This document shows positions 34,479 through 45,100 of a stretch of 62,877 bases of DNA, in pieces. The translations under genes and the position numbers were made by a program. The first letter of the stretch is position 1; the number at the start of each line of letters is the position of its first letter. The notes beneath the pieces are model-generated. The model searched no databases. It was given only the letters and a program-made list of their open reading frames with translations, and was not told where the DNA came from. Origin of the DNA: Prevotellaceae bacterium (lineage in GTDB: Bacteria; Bacteroidota; Bacteroidia; Bacteroidales; Paludibacteraceae); NCBI GenBank assembly GCA_020636675.1, contig JACJXK010000018.1, positions 1-62,877 on the forward strand, given 5' to 3'.

Positions 34479-35546
34479 ATATGATAATCCGCAATACGGA
34501 CTAAGAAAATCCCAATCTCTTGTTGTATACTCGATGCTTAAAATCAGTGACGTAACCGACAGAGGCAGACAGTAGACGGTCAAATTGCCGTTCCCCGAAG
34601 TACCGTCGGTTGAACTTGTAGCAGAACTCGTTCAGATACTCCTGAAGGTATTCCGGCTTGATGCCATGGTATATGCCCGCAAGCCGCGTCTTGGCGTTGG
34701 ATATCGCTATGTGGACCCATGGAAGAACCTTGCCTATGTCCTCGGCATTAATCTTACGTCCGGAATACTCCTTGAAGATGTCCGGGAAATGAACGTGCGA
34801 TTTCGTGCCGTCGCCCACCACGGACGAATCCTTGTCGACCTTCACCTTCACCACGCCATCTATCGTGTCCGCCTTCGCATCCGGGATGACGACCATCTTG
34901 ATGTGGTTGACCTTCTTCTCCTTCTTGCCTGGTTTCGGATTTTCGACGGACTCGCTTTCCGCCATCACAAGCACCTTCGTCTTGGATTGGCTGCCGGCTC
35001 CCCGTTTTGGGGCGTCGTCCTTCTCTTCTTCCTTCACCTCCGTGGAAAAGAAGCCTTCGTCTATCTCGACATTGCCCTTCAACGTGTATTTCCCGTCCCT
35101 TTTGCCCATGACGCTGCGCAGCTTGTGGAGCATCTCCCATACGGGTTGGTAGCGCTTGTGCCCCAACTGCCGCTGGAGTTCGAGTGCGGAGAACGTGTTC
35201 TTGGTGGCAGTCAGCAGGTGCATGGTCACGAACCAGTATCGGAACGGAAGCTTCGAGTTTTCCATTACCGTGCCCTTTCGGATGCTTTCCCTATGATGGC
35301 ACTTCTTGCATTCGTAGCAGAGCTTGTCTCCCTTCCAGTACCATTCCTTGTGCCCGCATTTGGGACAGACGTGGACATCTCTCTCCCTTAACTCCCTCAA
35401 TTTTGCGATGCAAGACTCCTCGTCCGGATATTTTTGTGTGAACTCCAACAATTTCATTTCAATGCCGATTTTATATATGCTCAAAGTTAGCGTTTATGCC
35501 GGGTTTATGCAAATGTTCAGTGGGACATATTGCGGATTATCATATT
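34479..35546 (-). mobile_element. IS1595-family insertion sequence 2
   Basis: A 1068-bp element with 19-bp perfect terminal repeats, AATATGATAATCCGCAATA at 34479-34497 and its complement at 35528-35546. The adjoining bases are both A/T runs. No 8-bp target duplication is visible (CAAAAAAT on the left, TTTTTCAT on the right), unlike the first IS1595 in the window. The right end is 46 bases from the stop of the RND efflux gene, marking the right edge of the island. Confidence 0.85.
34501..35457 (-). CDS. IS1595-family transposase (ISXO2-like)
   Basis: 318 residues from the ATG at 35457. Zinc ribbon CPKC ... CKKC, then IRKGTVMENSKLPFRYW, the DDE-type acidic start VEIDEGFFS, VVGDGTKSH, and the C-terminal FCYKFNRRYFGE. 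Intact frame. Related to, but clearly different from, the transposase at 9589. Confidence 0.93.
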   Translation of the reverse strand: MKLLEFTQKYPDEESCIAKLRELRERDVHVCPKCGHKEWYWKGDKLCYECKKCHHRESIRKGTVMENSKLPFRYWFVTMHLLTATKNTFSALELQRQLGHKRYQPVWEMLHKLRSVMGKRDGKYTLKGNVEIDEGFFSTEVKEEEKDDAPKRGAGSQSKTKVLVMAESESVENPKPGKKEKKVNHIKMVVIPDAKADTIDGVVKVKVDKDSSVVGDGTKSHVHFPDIFKEYSGRKINAEDIGKVLPWVHIAISNAKTRLAGIYHGIKPEYLQEYLNEFCYKFNRRYFGERQFDRLLSASVGYVTDFKHRVYNKRLGFS

Positions 35547-35592
35547 TTTTTCATAGAAATATGCATTAATAGACAACGGTTTATATTCAAAC

Positions 35593-38500
35593 TCAGCTCT
35601 CCTTTCTTCCATTCTTCCTATTACCCAACTTTTTAAAGATGATATAGGTGGAAGGAACAACAAGTAGACCCAGCAATGTGGTAATCAACATACCGCCACA
35701 CACGGTCACACCAATGGAATGGCGGCTGTTTGCTCCCGCACCGGAAGCAAACACTAACGGCAGAACACCCAAGATAAAGGCAAAAGAGGTCATCAAGATA
35801 GGACGGAAGCGGAGGCGGGCCGCCTCCAACGCAGCATGGACAACATCGGCTCCCTCCGCATAGGACTTCTCGGCATACTCCACAATCAGAATCGCATTTT
35901 TGGCAGCCAAGCCTATCAACATAATCAAACCTATCTGCGCGAACAAATCGTTTTCGCCTCCAGTAACATACAACAGTCCAAATGCGCCGAAGGCACTAAA
36001 CGGCAAGGAGAGCAAGACCGGAATAGGCAGCAGCCAGCTCTCATAGAGCGCCGCCAACAGCAGATAGACCACAACGAACGACAGCAGGAACATGGACGCC
36101 AACTCTTTGCTGACCTCTATCTCCTGAAAGGCTTCTCCCGCATACTGGTAGGTATATCCGGGAGACAGAGACTCCTCTGCCGAGGTATTGACGGCCGCCA
36201 AGAGCGAGCCAGAACTGACATCCTTGTCCGGCGCAATATTCAGCTCCACCGCACTCATCAGGTTGAACCGCATCAGATAATTGGGACCCTCTACCGGTTT
36301 TATCTCCACCAACGAGCTAATGGGCACCATTGCCCCTTGGCGGTTAGGCACATATACCGTCTGAAGATTATCTATATTGGAGCGGAACTCAGGCAAAGCC
36401 TGCACTATCACGTTATATGCCTTCCCGTACTCATTGAACTGGTTGATGTATAGGCTGCCGAAAAGAGCCTGCATAGTCATGTACAGTTCATCATAGCTCA
36501 CTCCCAGCTTGTTTATCTTCGCACTATCCAGCTCCAAAAGATATTGAGGATTGTTCATGTTGAACGTCGTATATATGCTCGACGCCTTATTGGTCTTCGC
36601 CAACGAAGAGACAAAGGCTTTCGTCTCCTCATCCAACTTTCCATAATCGGACGAGCTTTGTGCCTGCACAAACATCATCACGCCCCCACTGGAACCCATT
36701 CCCATGATGGCCGGCGGATTGATTGCCATACAGATGGCGTCCTTCACTACGCCCAATTCGCCCTGCGTCTCGCGCACTATCGTAAAGACGCTGTTCTTCT
36801 CCGACTTTCGTTCCGACCAAGGCTTAAGCTTCACGAACAAGGAGGCGGCATTCGGGCTCTGGATGTTATCCATCATGGAGAACCCTGTAATAGACAGCAC
36901 CTTCTCCACATTGGTATTTGTGCGGACAATGGAGTCTACCCTCGCCACTATCTGAGAGGTCCGATCCATCGCCGTACCCTGCGGCGCCTGCACACTTACG
37001 ATAAAATAACCTTGGTCCTCATTCGGAATAAATCCGGTAGGGACAACCCGCATCAGCCAAATGGCCAGGATGGTGGTTGCCAAGATGAAAATCCAAAGAC
37101 GGTACTTCCTCTTATTAAAAACCTCTACTATATGGATAAACAACTTATGCCACTTCTCATATCCGACATTAAAAAGATGGAAGAACTTGCCGGCCTCTCC
37201 CGTATTCAACTTACTAGGGCGAAGCATCAACGCACACAAAGAGGGCGACAAAGACAAAGATACCAACAGGGAGAGTGCCAACGAAGCCGAGAGCACCACG
37301 GCAAACTGGCTATAAAGGGCACCTGCCGTCCCTCCAATCGTTGCCACCGGGATATAGACCGCCACCAGCACGAAAGTGATGACAGGCAACACACCTGTCA
37401 GCTGTTTCATGGCTGCCTTCGTAGCCTCCTCCGGCGACATTTTGAAGTCGTCGATATGTTGCTGCACGGCATCGATCACCACTATCGTATCGTCCACTAC
37501 CAACCCAATAGCCAACACTAACGAAAGCAAGGTTATGAGATTGATAGAGAAACCCAACAGGTCGAAAAACAAGAAAGCCCCAATCAGCGAGATAGGCACC
37601 GCCAACGCCGGAATGACGGAGGCACGAACCCTCTGCACAAAGAGATAGACGACGATGAACACCAGCACGAACGTAAGAAGCAGCGTATATATCACCTCCT
37701 CGATGGAGATGCTGATAAACTTCGTCGTATCCAACGACACTCCATATTCTATTCCTTCCGGAAAGAGTTTGGATGCATCAGACATCGCCTCGTCACAGGC
37801 TTTTCGCACGGAGATGGCATTGGAGCCAGGCGACTGCATCACCGCAATCACGGGCGCATTCTCTCCATTTATCTTTGTAGACGAGCTATATGTTCGCATT
37901 CCCAACTCCGAACGTCCTATATCCTTAATCGTAATCAAAGAGCCGTCATCGTTCGATTTCACAACAATATTGTCAAACTGATCCTTATCGACCAACCTTC
38001 CATTAAAACGCAAAACGATGGAGAGCTCCTGCCCCGGAACCGACGGAGACATGCCTATCTGTCCCGCCGCCGCATTCTGGTTTTGTGCCGCTATAGCCGA
38101 CTGCACATCGGACATACTGATGCCATATCCGGCCATTGCCACCGGATTGAGCCAGATGCGCATGGCATACTGGTCGCCACCGAACACAATCACATTTCCC
38201 ACCCCGTTTACCCTCTGTAAGATTGGCACAATATTCAGATTGGCATAATTGGCCAGAAACTGGTTGGCAAACCTGCTACTATCCGACTTCAGTGTGTACA
38301 TCAACAAAAAACCGGTAGACTGCTTCCGCACCGTAACACCTTGGTCGGTGACCGTGGAGGGCAACAATGCCATGGCAGACTGTATCTTGTTCTGCACATT
38401 TACCTGCGCCATGCTCGGATCCGTCCCCACACGAAAGAAGACATTGATGGAGACCGACCCGTCATTTCCACAAGTAGATTGCAGATAGAGCATATCTTCC

Positions 38501-38715
38501 ACACCATTAACAGCCTCCTCCAAAGGTATGGCAACGGACTTCTGCGCCACATCGGCATCAGCACCCGGATATTGGGCCGAAATGTTCACAATGGGCGGCG
38601 TTATGTTAGGATATTGGGCAATAGGAAGATTCTCTATGGAGAGATAGCCCATCAGCACAATGAGAATAGCTATCACAGAACACAGGATGGGCCTCGTTAT
38701 CAATTTTTGAATCAT
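35593..38715 (-). CDS. RND multidrug efflux permease (AcrB/HAE-1 type)
   Basis: 1040 residues, the usual length, twelve membrane helices with two large periplasmic loops. The N terminus MIQKLITRPILCSVIAIL and NLPIAQYPNITPPIVNI is typical. The proton-relay helix 4 contains GLVVDDTIVVIDAVQQHI with the two aspartates. The second half repeats the topology (GLAAKNAILIVEYAE). It pumps drugs, bile acids or lipids from the periplasm to an outer-membrane channel. The adaptor is encoded 42 bases upstream. No outer-membrane factor gene follows: an insertion sequence and the island lie there instead. Confidence 0.95.
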   Translation of the reverse strand: MIQKLITRPILCSVIAILIVLMGYLSIENLPIAQYPNITPPIVNISAQYPGADADVAQKSVAIPLEEAVNGVEDMLYLQSTCGNDGSVSINVFFRVGTDPSMAQVNVQNKIQSAMALLPSTVTDQGVTVRKQSTGFLLMYTLKSDSSRFANQFLANYANLNIVPILQRVNGVGNVIVFGGDQYAMRIWLNPVAMAGYGISMSDVQSAIAAQNQNAAAGQIGMSPSVPGQELSIVLRFNGRLVDKDQFDNIVVKSNDDGSLITIKDIGRSELGMRTYSSSTKINGENAPVIAVMQSPGSNAISVRKACDEAMSDASKLFPEGIEYGVSLDTTKFISISIEEVIYTLLLTFVLVFIVVYLFVQRVRASVIPALAVPISLIGAFLFFDLLGFSINLITLLSLVLAIGLVVDDTIVVIDAVQQHIDDFKMSPEEATKAAMKQLTGVLPVITFVLVAVYIPVATIGGTAGALYSQFAVVLSASLALSLLVSLSLSPSLCALMLRPSKLNTGEAGKFFHLFNVGYEKWHKLFIHIVEVFNKRKYRLWIFILATTILAIWLMRVVPTGFIPNEDQGYFIVSVQAPQGTAMDRTSQIVARVDSIVRTNTNVEKVLSITGFSMMDNIQSPNAASLFVKLKPWSERKSEKNSVFTIVRETQGELGVVKDAICMAINPPAIMGMGSSGGVMMFVQAQSSSDYGKLDEETKAFVSSLAKTNKASSIYTTFNMNNPQYLLELDSAKINKLGVSYDELYMTMQALFGSLYINQFNEYGKAYNVIVQALPEFRSNIDNLQTVYVPNRQGAMVPISSLVEIKPVEGPNYLMRFNLMSAVELNIAPDKDVSSGSLLAAVNTSAEESLSPGYTYQYAGEAFQEIEVSKELASMFLLSFVVVYLLLAALYESWLLPIPVLLSLPFSAFGAFGLLYVTGGENDLFAQIGLIMLIGLAAKNAILIVEYAEKSYAEGADVVHAALEAARLRFRPILMTSFAFILGVLPLVFASGAGANSRHSIGVTVCGGMLITTLLGLLVVPSTYIIFKKLGNRKNGRKES

Positions 38716-38757
38716 CTTCTTCTTTGTTTTTAGTTAAGTAGACTTTCGCACAAAAAA

Positions 38758-39885
38758 CTATTTCAATATGGGATTGACCTTCATGCCGGGCTGTACCATC
38801 TGAAAGCCCTCCGTCAGGATGACATCTCCAGGATTCAATCCTGCAAGTATCTGGATATTATTTCCGATAACGCTCCCTGTTGTGACAACTGTCTGCGACA
38901 CCTTGTTCTGTCCATCCAATTTATATACGAAATATTTGTTTTGCACCTGTGTCAGGACAGACTGAGGGACTACAACTCCCTTGCGATTTTCACTAATGAC
39001 GAGCCTTACTGTAACATAATTGCCGGGTCGGAGAAGATTGTCGGGATTGGGAACCGTAGCGCGAAAATCAAGAGTCCCCGTTTCCGGATCGACAGTAGGA
39101 CTTATATAATCCAAAAACCCTTGATGGGAATAAGGTTTCTGGCCGGGCAATATCAACGTAACCTTAGGCGGATTCTTTGTATCCATCAGATCACGACGCA
39201 TGACCGAATCCGAAATGATGGCCAAGTACTTATTTTCATTCATTTCAAAATCCACAAAAATAGGATCGACAGAGGTCATCGTAGCCAAAGTTCCGCTACT
39301 TGGAGAGACTAGGTTGCCAACCGAATAACTACCTTTTGATATCATACCCGTAAAAGGAGCCGCGATTTCCGTATAGGAGTAGTTCAGCTGCGCCACCTTA
39401 TAGTTGGCTTGGGCCTGGTCTACCGCCGCCCTGGCCTCCTTCTCTGCTGCCACGGCCGAGTCGTAAGTAGCTTTGCTCACTGCCTTCGAATTGATCAACG
39501 ACTCCATACGTCGGAGATTGTCACGTGCCTGCACATAAGAGGCCTGGTTACTCTCCAACTGCGCCTTGGCGGCAAGCAGTTCATTCTCATACTGGGTTCT
39601 CTGTATCCGGTAAAGCACCGTACCCTTCGGAATTACCGCACCATCCTTGAAATAATGTCCTTCCAATACGCCTTCTATGCGGGTCACTATATTAACACTT
39701 GTCATAGCCCCCGCCTGCCCCACCATATCCACATACGTAGGCACGGTAGACTCAGACACCTTCATGGCTACGAAGGAAGGCACTTGGCCAGAAGGTTCCT
39801 GCTTATGACGGCAGCTCCACACCGAAAGCAGAAGGACAAGCAGCATTGCACTCAACACTCGTAACATTTGTAGATTCCTTTTCAT
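38758..39885 (-). CDS. RND efflux periplasmic adaptor (membrane fusion protein)
   Basis: 375 residues with a lipoprotein signal (LLLSVWSC, cleavage before Cys25). The lipoyl/barrel-sandwich half is GVLEGHYFKDGAVIPKGTVL and the returning ITEIAAPFTGMIS-like segment (YSYTEIAAPFTGMIS). The alpha-helical hairpin between them is AKAQLESNQASYVQARDNL and beyond. It bridges the permease and an outer-membrane channel. First gene of the operon. Confidence 0.95.
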   Translation of the reverse strand: MKRNLQMLRVLSAMLLVLLLSVWSCRHKQEPSGQVPSFVAMKVSESTVPTYVDMVGQAGAMTSVNIVTRIEGVLEGHYFKDGAVIPKGTVLYRIQRTQYENELLAAKAQLESNQASYVQARDNLRRMESLINSKAVSKATYDSAVAAEKEARAAVDQAQANYKVAQLNYSYTEIAAPFTGMISKGSYSVGNLVSPSSGTLATMTSVDPIFVDFEMNENKYLAIISDSVMRRDLMDTKNPPKVTLILPGQKPYSHQGFLDYISPTVDPETGTLDFRATVPNPDNLLRPGNYVTVRLVISENRKGVVVPQSVLTQVQNKYFVYKLDGQNKVSQTVVTTGSVIGNNIQILAGLNPGDVILTEGFQMVQPGMKVNPILK

Positions 39886-40059
39886 TAGTAAATATTTTAG
39901 AAGTCCGGTTAAGATTTTTCATCATTATAAAAACAAACAAACAGAGAAAAGGTTGAACGAGAGATGGCGATGAATTGTCTCGAGAGATGTCCGGACGAGC
40001 AATTAAGTATCGAAAAAAACAACTTGGCACATTTTCGGCACGACGGATACCAAGTAATC

Positions 40060-40290
40060 GCAGAAAACCACTTGTGACGATTTTGACAAAAGGCCGTAGG
40101 CATTGTCCTCTTGCATGGGAAAACAAGCAAATGCACCGGATATGAATTGTTCTGTTCTTCTGACGGACGAGCACTTTTTGCCCGGTTTTAAGGAGACACG
40201 GCAGGATCCGTCGCCAAAACCTTTTTTATTTCCTCGTACTTCGGGCAAAAAAGTTTCTTCACGCTGCGGCACACACCTCCCCTCCTACAC
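40060..40290. repeat. dispersed intergenic repeat, copy B
   Basis: Aligns along most of its length with copy A (4336-4590): CACTTGTGACGATTTTGACA, GGCCGTAGGCATT, GGAAAACAAGC, a block ending CCAAAACCTTTTTT, and TTCACGCTGCGGCACACACC. The minus strand again carries an open frame with words in common with copy A (PQRE..FL..VR..KGF..G.CR.S). The rest of the 578-bp gap (39886-40059 and 40291-40463) shows no gene or clear signal. Confidence 0.7.
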
Positions 40291-40463
40291 GGAGTATCCG
40301 TATGCCGACGGCGAGTCTAGGTTTCACGACCTATACATTTGTCCCTACAGATTGTACTGCTGTCAATGCGAGGATTGGAAAGCACAGACACAAGATGATT
40401 TGAATTTTACCAAGTTATTTTTCACAGTAGACCTATCTGTGGATCCATTCATGGCAGTATTTT

Positions 40464-41030
40464 TTACCGGATCCGTTTCAAGAGCCAAGCCATGTTGTCC
40501 CCTAGATTTCTCATATTGGAGATACCTTCTTCGTCTGTCAGGACATCGCCCACACCCTTACCATAAACCATGTTCCAATAGGTAGAACCAGCCACGACAA
40601 CCTCTTTATTGAGCAGAAAATGGTTCATCGTATCTACGGCAGTCAGTCCGCCGCCACGCCTCACGGCCGCCACCGACGCACCTACCTTCCGTTTCAACAT
40701 TCCCGGATTAGTGGCAACGACCACCCCAGCCCTCTCCAAGAAAGCCTTCATCCGAGCAGAGACATCGGCCGAATAGACGGGAGATCCTAATAGGACACCA
40801 TCGGCCTTGGCCATCTTCTCGAAACACTCCGAGAAATAATCGTCTTTAAAAACACAATTTCCACAACCCTTACAGGCGAAACACCCTCGACAGGGAGTCA
40901 TCTCCCTGGCAGCCAACTGCAGAAGTTCCGTCTGTATGCCCTGCGCCTCCAAACGTTCAAACACGACATTCATTATCAACGCCGTATTGCCGTTAAGCCT
41001 AGCGCTTCCATTTATCCCCAATACCAACAT
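40464..41030 (-). CDS. flavodoxin-like NAD(P)H-dependent FMN reductase
   Basis: 188 residues from the ATG at 41030, preceded by AAAAGGAGAAAG; an in-frame upstream ATG is less likely. It begins LVLGINGSARLNGNTALIM, the FMN phosphate loop. An Fe-S-like or metal cysteine set follows, CRGCFACKGCGNCVF. The flavodoxin fold continues with GVLLGSPVYSADVSARMKAF. This layout matches the iron-sulfur flavoprotein-like reductase family of anaerobes. Substrate unknown. Stands alone, with repeat copy B at its 3' side. Confidence 0.88.
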   Translation of the reverse strand: MLVLGINGSARLNGNTALIMNVVFERLEAQGIQTELLQLAAREMTPCRGCFACKGCGNCVFKDDYFSECFEKMAKADGVLLGSPVYSADVSARMKAFLERAGVVVATNPGMLKRKVGASVAAVRRGGGLTAVDTMNHFLLNKEVVVAGSTYWNMVYGKGVGDVLTDEEGISNMRNLGDNMAWLLKRIR

Positions 41031-41162
41031 AACTTTCTCCTTTTCTAAAAAACCGTTCTGATTCTTCCACACATTTCACCGAACCATAAAATCCGGACAA
41101 ACGTAGTTCCATGTCCACCAAATTTATGAGCCACCTTCTTTTTGCGAACGGACAAAAGAAGA

Positions 41163-42140
41163 TCACCAATAGACCACAGGACAAGGGTAACGCTCATGCT
41201 TCTGATAGATATAGATGAAATTTATTTCATGAGACCACGAGCCATTTTTCTTTGATGATGTAAAAAGATCATACACATAATAGACCTGCAGTCCCTTGAA
41301 ATGTCCACCTAACATAAACGCCAACACATTGATGCCATCCAGATCATTTTTATCAGACACGCCCAATATCAACGGATCCCAAGCCACGCCGACACCAACA
41401 TTGGCCATTTTAAAATCAGACTGTTGCTGATAAGCTCCGTTCACAAACATATAGTTCTGAGACAGATCCTTTCTTCCGAACAGCCCATTCTGATACTGCA
41501 AATCCTGAATGAAATTAATATGTCCGACAAATTTACGCTTTAAAATATTATCGTCCAACTCAACAAAACCATTATTAGGTTCTGCAATATGATAAACAGC
41601 ACCGCCCACCGTCAGCAAGTTCTGAATCACGAAGGAAGCTCCGAAAGAAAAATCGAAACAAGTACGCGAATCACTATCAAACTGTTCCAATGTTTCCAAG
41701 GTAGGCTTCCTTGTATTCTGGTCATATTGGTCACCATACTTCACCTTATCCCATCCCAACTGATTGATAAACATGGACGCCTGCAGACCAAGACGAATGA
41801 AATAAAACTCCTTCAACCTTAACGTATGTCCATAAACCAAAGAGACCTCATTTGTACTGTACACCCCATTAGCCATATTATCATAGGCATAAGCCACTCC
41901 CACCGAACACATCTGCTTATAGAAATTTTGATCGAAAGAGGCCCTGAACGTATGATAATTGTTACCCAACGCCATCCATTGCTGACGATAATTAACGCCG
42001 AAGCGCATGGCGTTGGCGTTTCCTGCCAACGATGGATTCAGGCTAAAAGGCGTCAAATTATGGTTGACAAACGAGTAATCCTGAGCTCCAGCCATCCAAA
42101 AGGATGCCACAAATAACAGCAACGCTACAACTTTCTTCAT
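41163..42140 (-). CDS. PorP/SprF family type IX secretion outer-membrane protein
   Basis: 325 residues from the ATG at 42140 (an in-frame ATG at 42185 would precede the signal peptide by 15 residues). Signal peptide MKKVVALLLFVASFWMAGAQ. Then the family words FVNHNLTPFSLNPSLAG and FGVNYRQQW, followed by a beta-barrel pattern and the C-terminal HEINFIYIY ... CPVVYW. PorP/SprF proteins are partners of type-B T9SS cargo and help retain it at the cell surface. The cargo gene is directly upstream, 44 bases away, so the pair forms an operon. Confidence 0.92.
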   Translation of the reverse strand: MKKVVALLLFVASFWMAGAQDYSFVNHNLTPFSLNPSLAGNANAMRFGVNYRQQWMALGNNYHTFRASFDQNFYKQMCSVGVAYAYDNMANGVYSTNEVSLVYGHTLRLKEFYFIRLGLQASMFINQLGWDKVKYGDQYDQNTRKPTLETLEQFDSDSRTCFDFSFGASFVIQNLLTVGGAVYHIAEPNNGFVELDDNILKRKFVGHINFIQDLQYQNGLFGRKDLSQNYMFVNGAYQQQSDFKMANVGVGVAWDPLILGVSDKNDLDGINVLAFMLGGHFKGLQVYYVYDLFTSSKKNGSWSHEINFIYIYQKHERYPCPVVYW

Positions 42141-42184
42141 GCTACAATATCTTTCCGTTTTTATAATCAATAACACAACTCTCA

Positions 42185-45100
42185 CTATCTAATGATAGAG
42201 ACGAAACCTCGTCTTTCACCATCCTTGTTTGCTCCCATAAAATTGCTTTTGAAGGTCACATGCCAACCATACACGCCCCAAGGGCAAGGCTCTCCGTTTA
42301 TAGTTCCATCCCACTCGTCATTGATACTATTCCCGGTGAAGACTATTTCACCCAAGCGATTATAGATAATGAAATGAAAACTGTCCATATACTCACCTCC
42401 GTAGAATTTGAACGTATCGTTGAGTTCGTCGCCATTAGGAGTAAAGGCCTCAGGCCCCCAGAAATCAAGCCACGTATAGACAGCCGAGCGACCGGTATAC
42501 TCACAGCCGTATTTATCCACAGCCTTCACATTCACGACAAAAGAATCGGCCAAAGTAGGATTATAATAGTGGGACGCATTCAAACCTACCACTTCGGAAG
42601 TACCGTCACCGGGTTCCCAATACCACTTGCTCTCCTTCGGTGACACACCGGAGAAGCGAACATTAGAACTACCCGACTCTATGAACGAAGGCGTAACGGA
42701 GAAGTCAATAGACTGCCGAGGCAACAAATCGGCCTCCTTCCATGCCCTTCCCACACAGCCGAACACATCCCGACCCTCCACGTACAAAGTAGTAGGTTCC
42801 TCTATGACAGCCAAAAGATCTGCCGTGTAACCATTCTGAGCGACACTTACATTATATGGCTCACTAGTCCATTTGTAGAAGGAGGCTCCCTTGGCCGACA
42901 GGCGAACCGTATCCGGAAAATTAAGGCATCCGGTCTGTAGACCTTTCTCTATGTTGATTTGCGGAGCAGGACGCACCATAACGATACGGCTTTTGCTGGA
43001 AGTACACCCATACTCGTTCGTTCCATAAACGGTATACTCGGAAGTAGATCCTATCTTATACTTGATGGATGAGGTCAAATCTCCCGTATTCCATTTATAA
43101 GTATCGGCACCGGATGCGTAGATGGAGAAGGTATCGCCAAGGCAAACGGCAGTATCGCCCGTGATATGGAGAGTTGGAGGCGTCATGACCAAAATTTGGA
43201 TATCAATGACAGACTGGCAATTACCGACATCGCTACCCGTCATTCTAATGAGCGTGTTATTATTTGGCGATATATTTATCGAAGCTCCGGAACTATGTGT
43301 CGTCCCATCATCCCATGAATACATCAAGGCTCCCTTTCCTACAATGGTGGTAGACTCACCCTGACAAAGGGAAGTTTTGCCCTCATAAGAGAGCGTAGGC
43401 GGATCTATCAGAGACACGTCATGCAACGCTTCATTCTTACATCCGAACTGATTCTCCGCCAAAACTTTAAACGTCGTGTTTCCCAATATTTTGGGAGTAA
43501 TGACAGCTCCGATACTTCCGTTGCTCCACATAAAGTTATTTGTACCGCCATTAGCATCATAAGCCTCGATCGTCACCATCGACTCCATGCAGGCATGCGT
43601 ATCACCCTTTATGTAGACCATAGGTCTCGGATTCACTTTTACAGGAACACTGATCATAGCCTCACAACCGGCATCAGAATAGCCATATAACGTATAGCTG
43701 GTAGAAATTGCAGGAATAAAGCGGATGGTGTCCGTAGTTTCACCTCCACCCCACTGATAACGGGAAGCTCCGTGTGCCACCAAGTACGCCGCACTATCCG
43801 GACAGACACCCGTCATGCCACTTCCTGACGCCCAAAGAGACGGCACAGGCAACACCCGTACTGGTATCAACATCGAAGAAGAACATCCATTGATGGATCC
43901 CTTTACGGTCAACTCCCTATCCGAATCCAACATCGACGAATAGACCGACGACGACGAACCATCCTGCCACTCGTATGTATTAGCTCCAGAAACGGCAATG
44001 TTGAGTATGACACCCCTACAGACCGAAGTTTCACCAACATAAGAGAGGGACGGAAGACTCTTTTTCTTTATCGTCCAAGAAGCCGTTCCTTCGCACTGAT
44101 TTACATCCACTCCCCTAACCGTCAGATCCACATCCTCGGTAACTGGCAATGAAAGAGTAGCTCCGTAACCATTATTGCTCCAAAAATATTCTTCAGCTCC
44201 TGATGCTTGAATTTTAGCGACCGCACCGTCACAGACACTATTATCACCCGTAATAGAAACAACGGGCGGCTGATTGACAGTGACCACTACAGAACCTGTA
44301 CCAACACAACCACCTACGCTGGTTGTTCCAACGATTGAATATTCAGAAGTGGTGATTGGCATATCCGAGATGGAGGTTGCCACACTTCCCGTATTCCAAA
44401 CGTAAGAATCGGCGCCTTTGGCCGTCAATATAACAGTATCGCCCTTACACAACACAGGAGAAGAGGCCTCAATCCAAACATACGGGACATCCAGTAGTTT
44501 GACGTTTACTTCCGTCCTGCCCACACAACCGTTGGAAGTTCCTTCCACCCAATAGACAGTATCCTGAGTCGGAGTCCGTGTTATGGTAGTCTGCCCTTCC
44601 GTACCATCATACCACTTGACATTAGAACCTGCACCCGTAACGGTAAGCTGTACGCTCTTTCCCTCACAGATGGTAGTATTTCCTGCGATCGCCAACTGCG
44701 GCAATGGCTTCACCTTAACTGTTATATTCCGAGGCAAGGAATGGCACTCCTTAGAGTCCACGCCATAAAGTTCATAAGTAGTAGTTTGGTTCGGCATCAC
44801 CTCCCTGGTCTTCCCCTCATAAATATCGTTCCAGATATAGGTCACATCGCCGATAGACGAAACCACATCGGCGGTCAGTTGCGTAGACTCACCTTCACAT
44901 ATCACATTGTTGCCGGAAACGGAAATGACAGGCAACGGATAGACCTTCACCATCACACTCTTGGTAGAACTGCAACCATTGCGGTAAGTACCCGTCACAC
45001 GGTACTCCGTACTGTCATGCAAAGGACGGACCCTCATTACGTCCGTCTTGTCGCCAGTATTCCAACTGAATGTCAGATTGTCACCGGAAGTGAATGCCCT

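Noticed and set aside
34471..35554. 8-bp target duplication around the second IS1595-type element
   Set aside because: Flanks CAAAAAAT and TTTTTCAT are not direct repeats; shifting the boundary by a few bases did not give one.
36544..37521. 325-codon plus-strand frame opposite the RND permease
   Set aside because: Antisense shadow of a well-recognised gene; composition (many Arg/His) is typical of reading coding DNA backwards.
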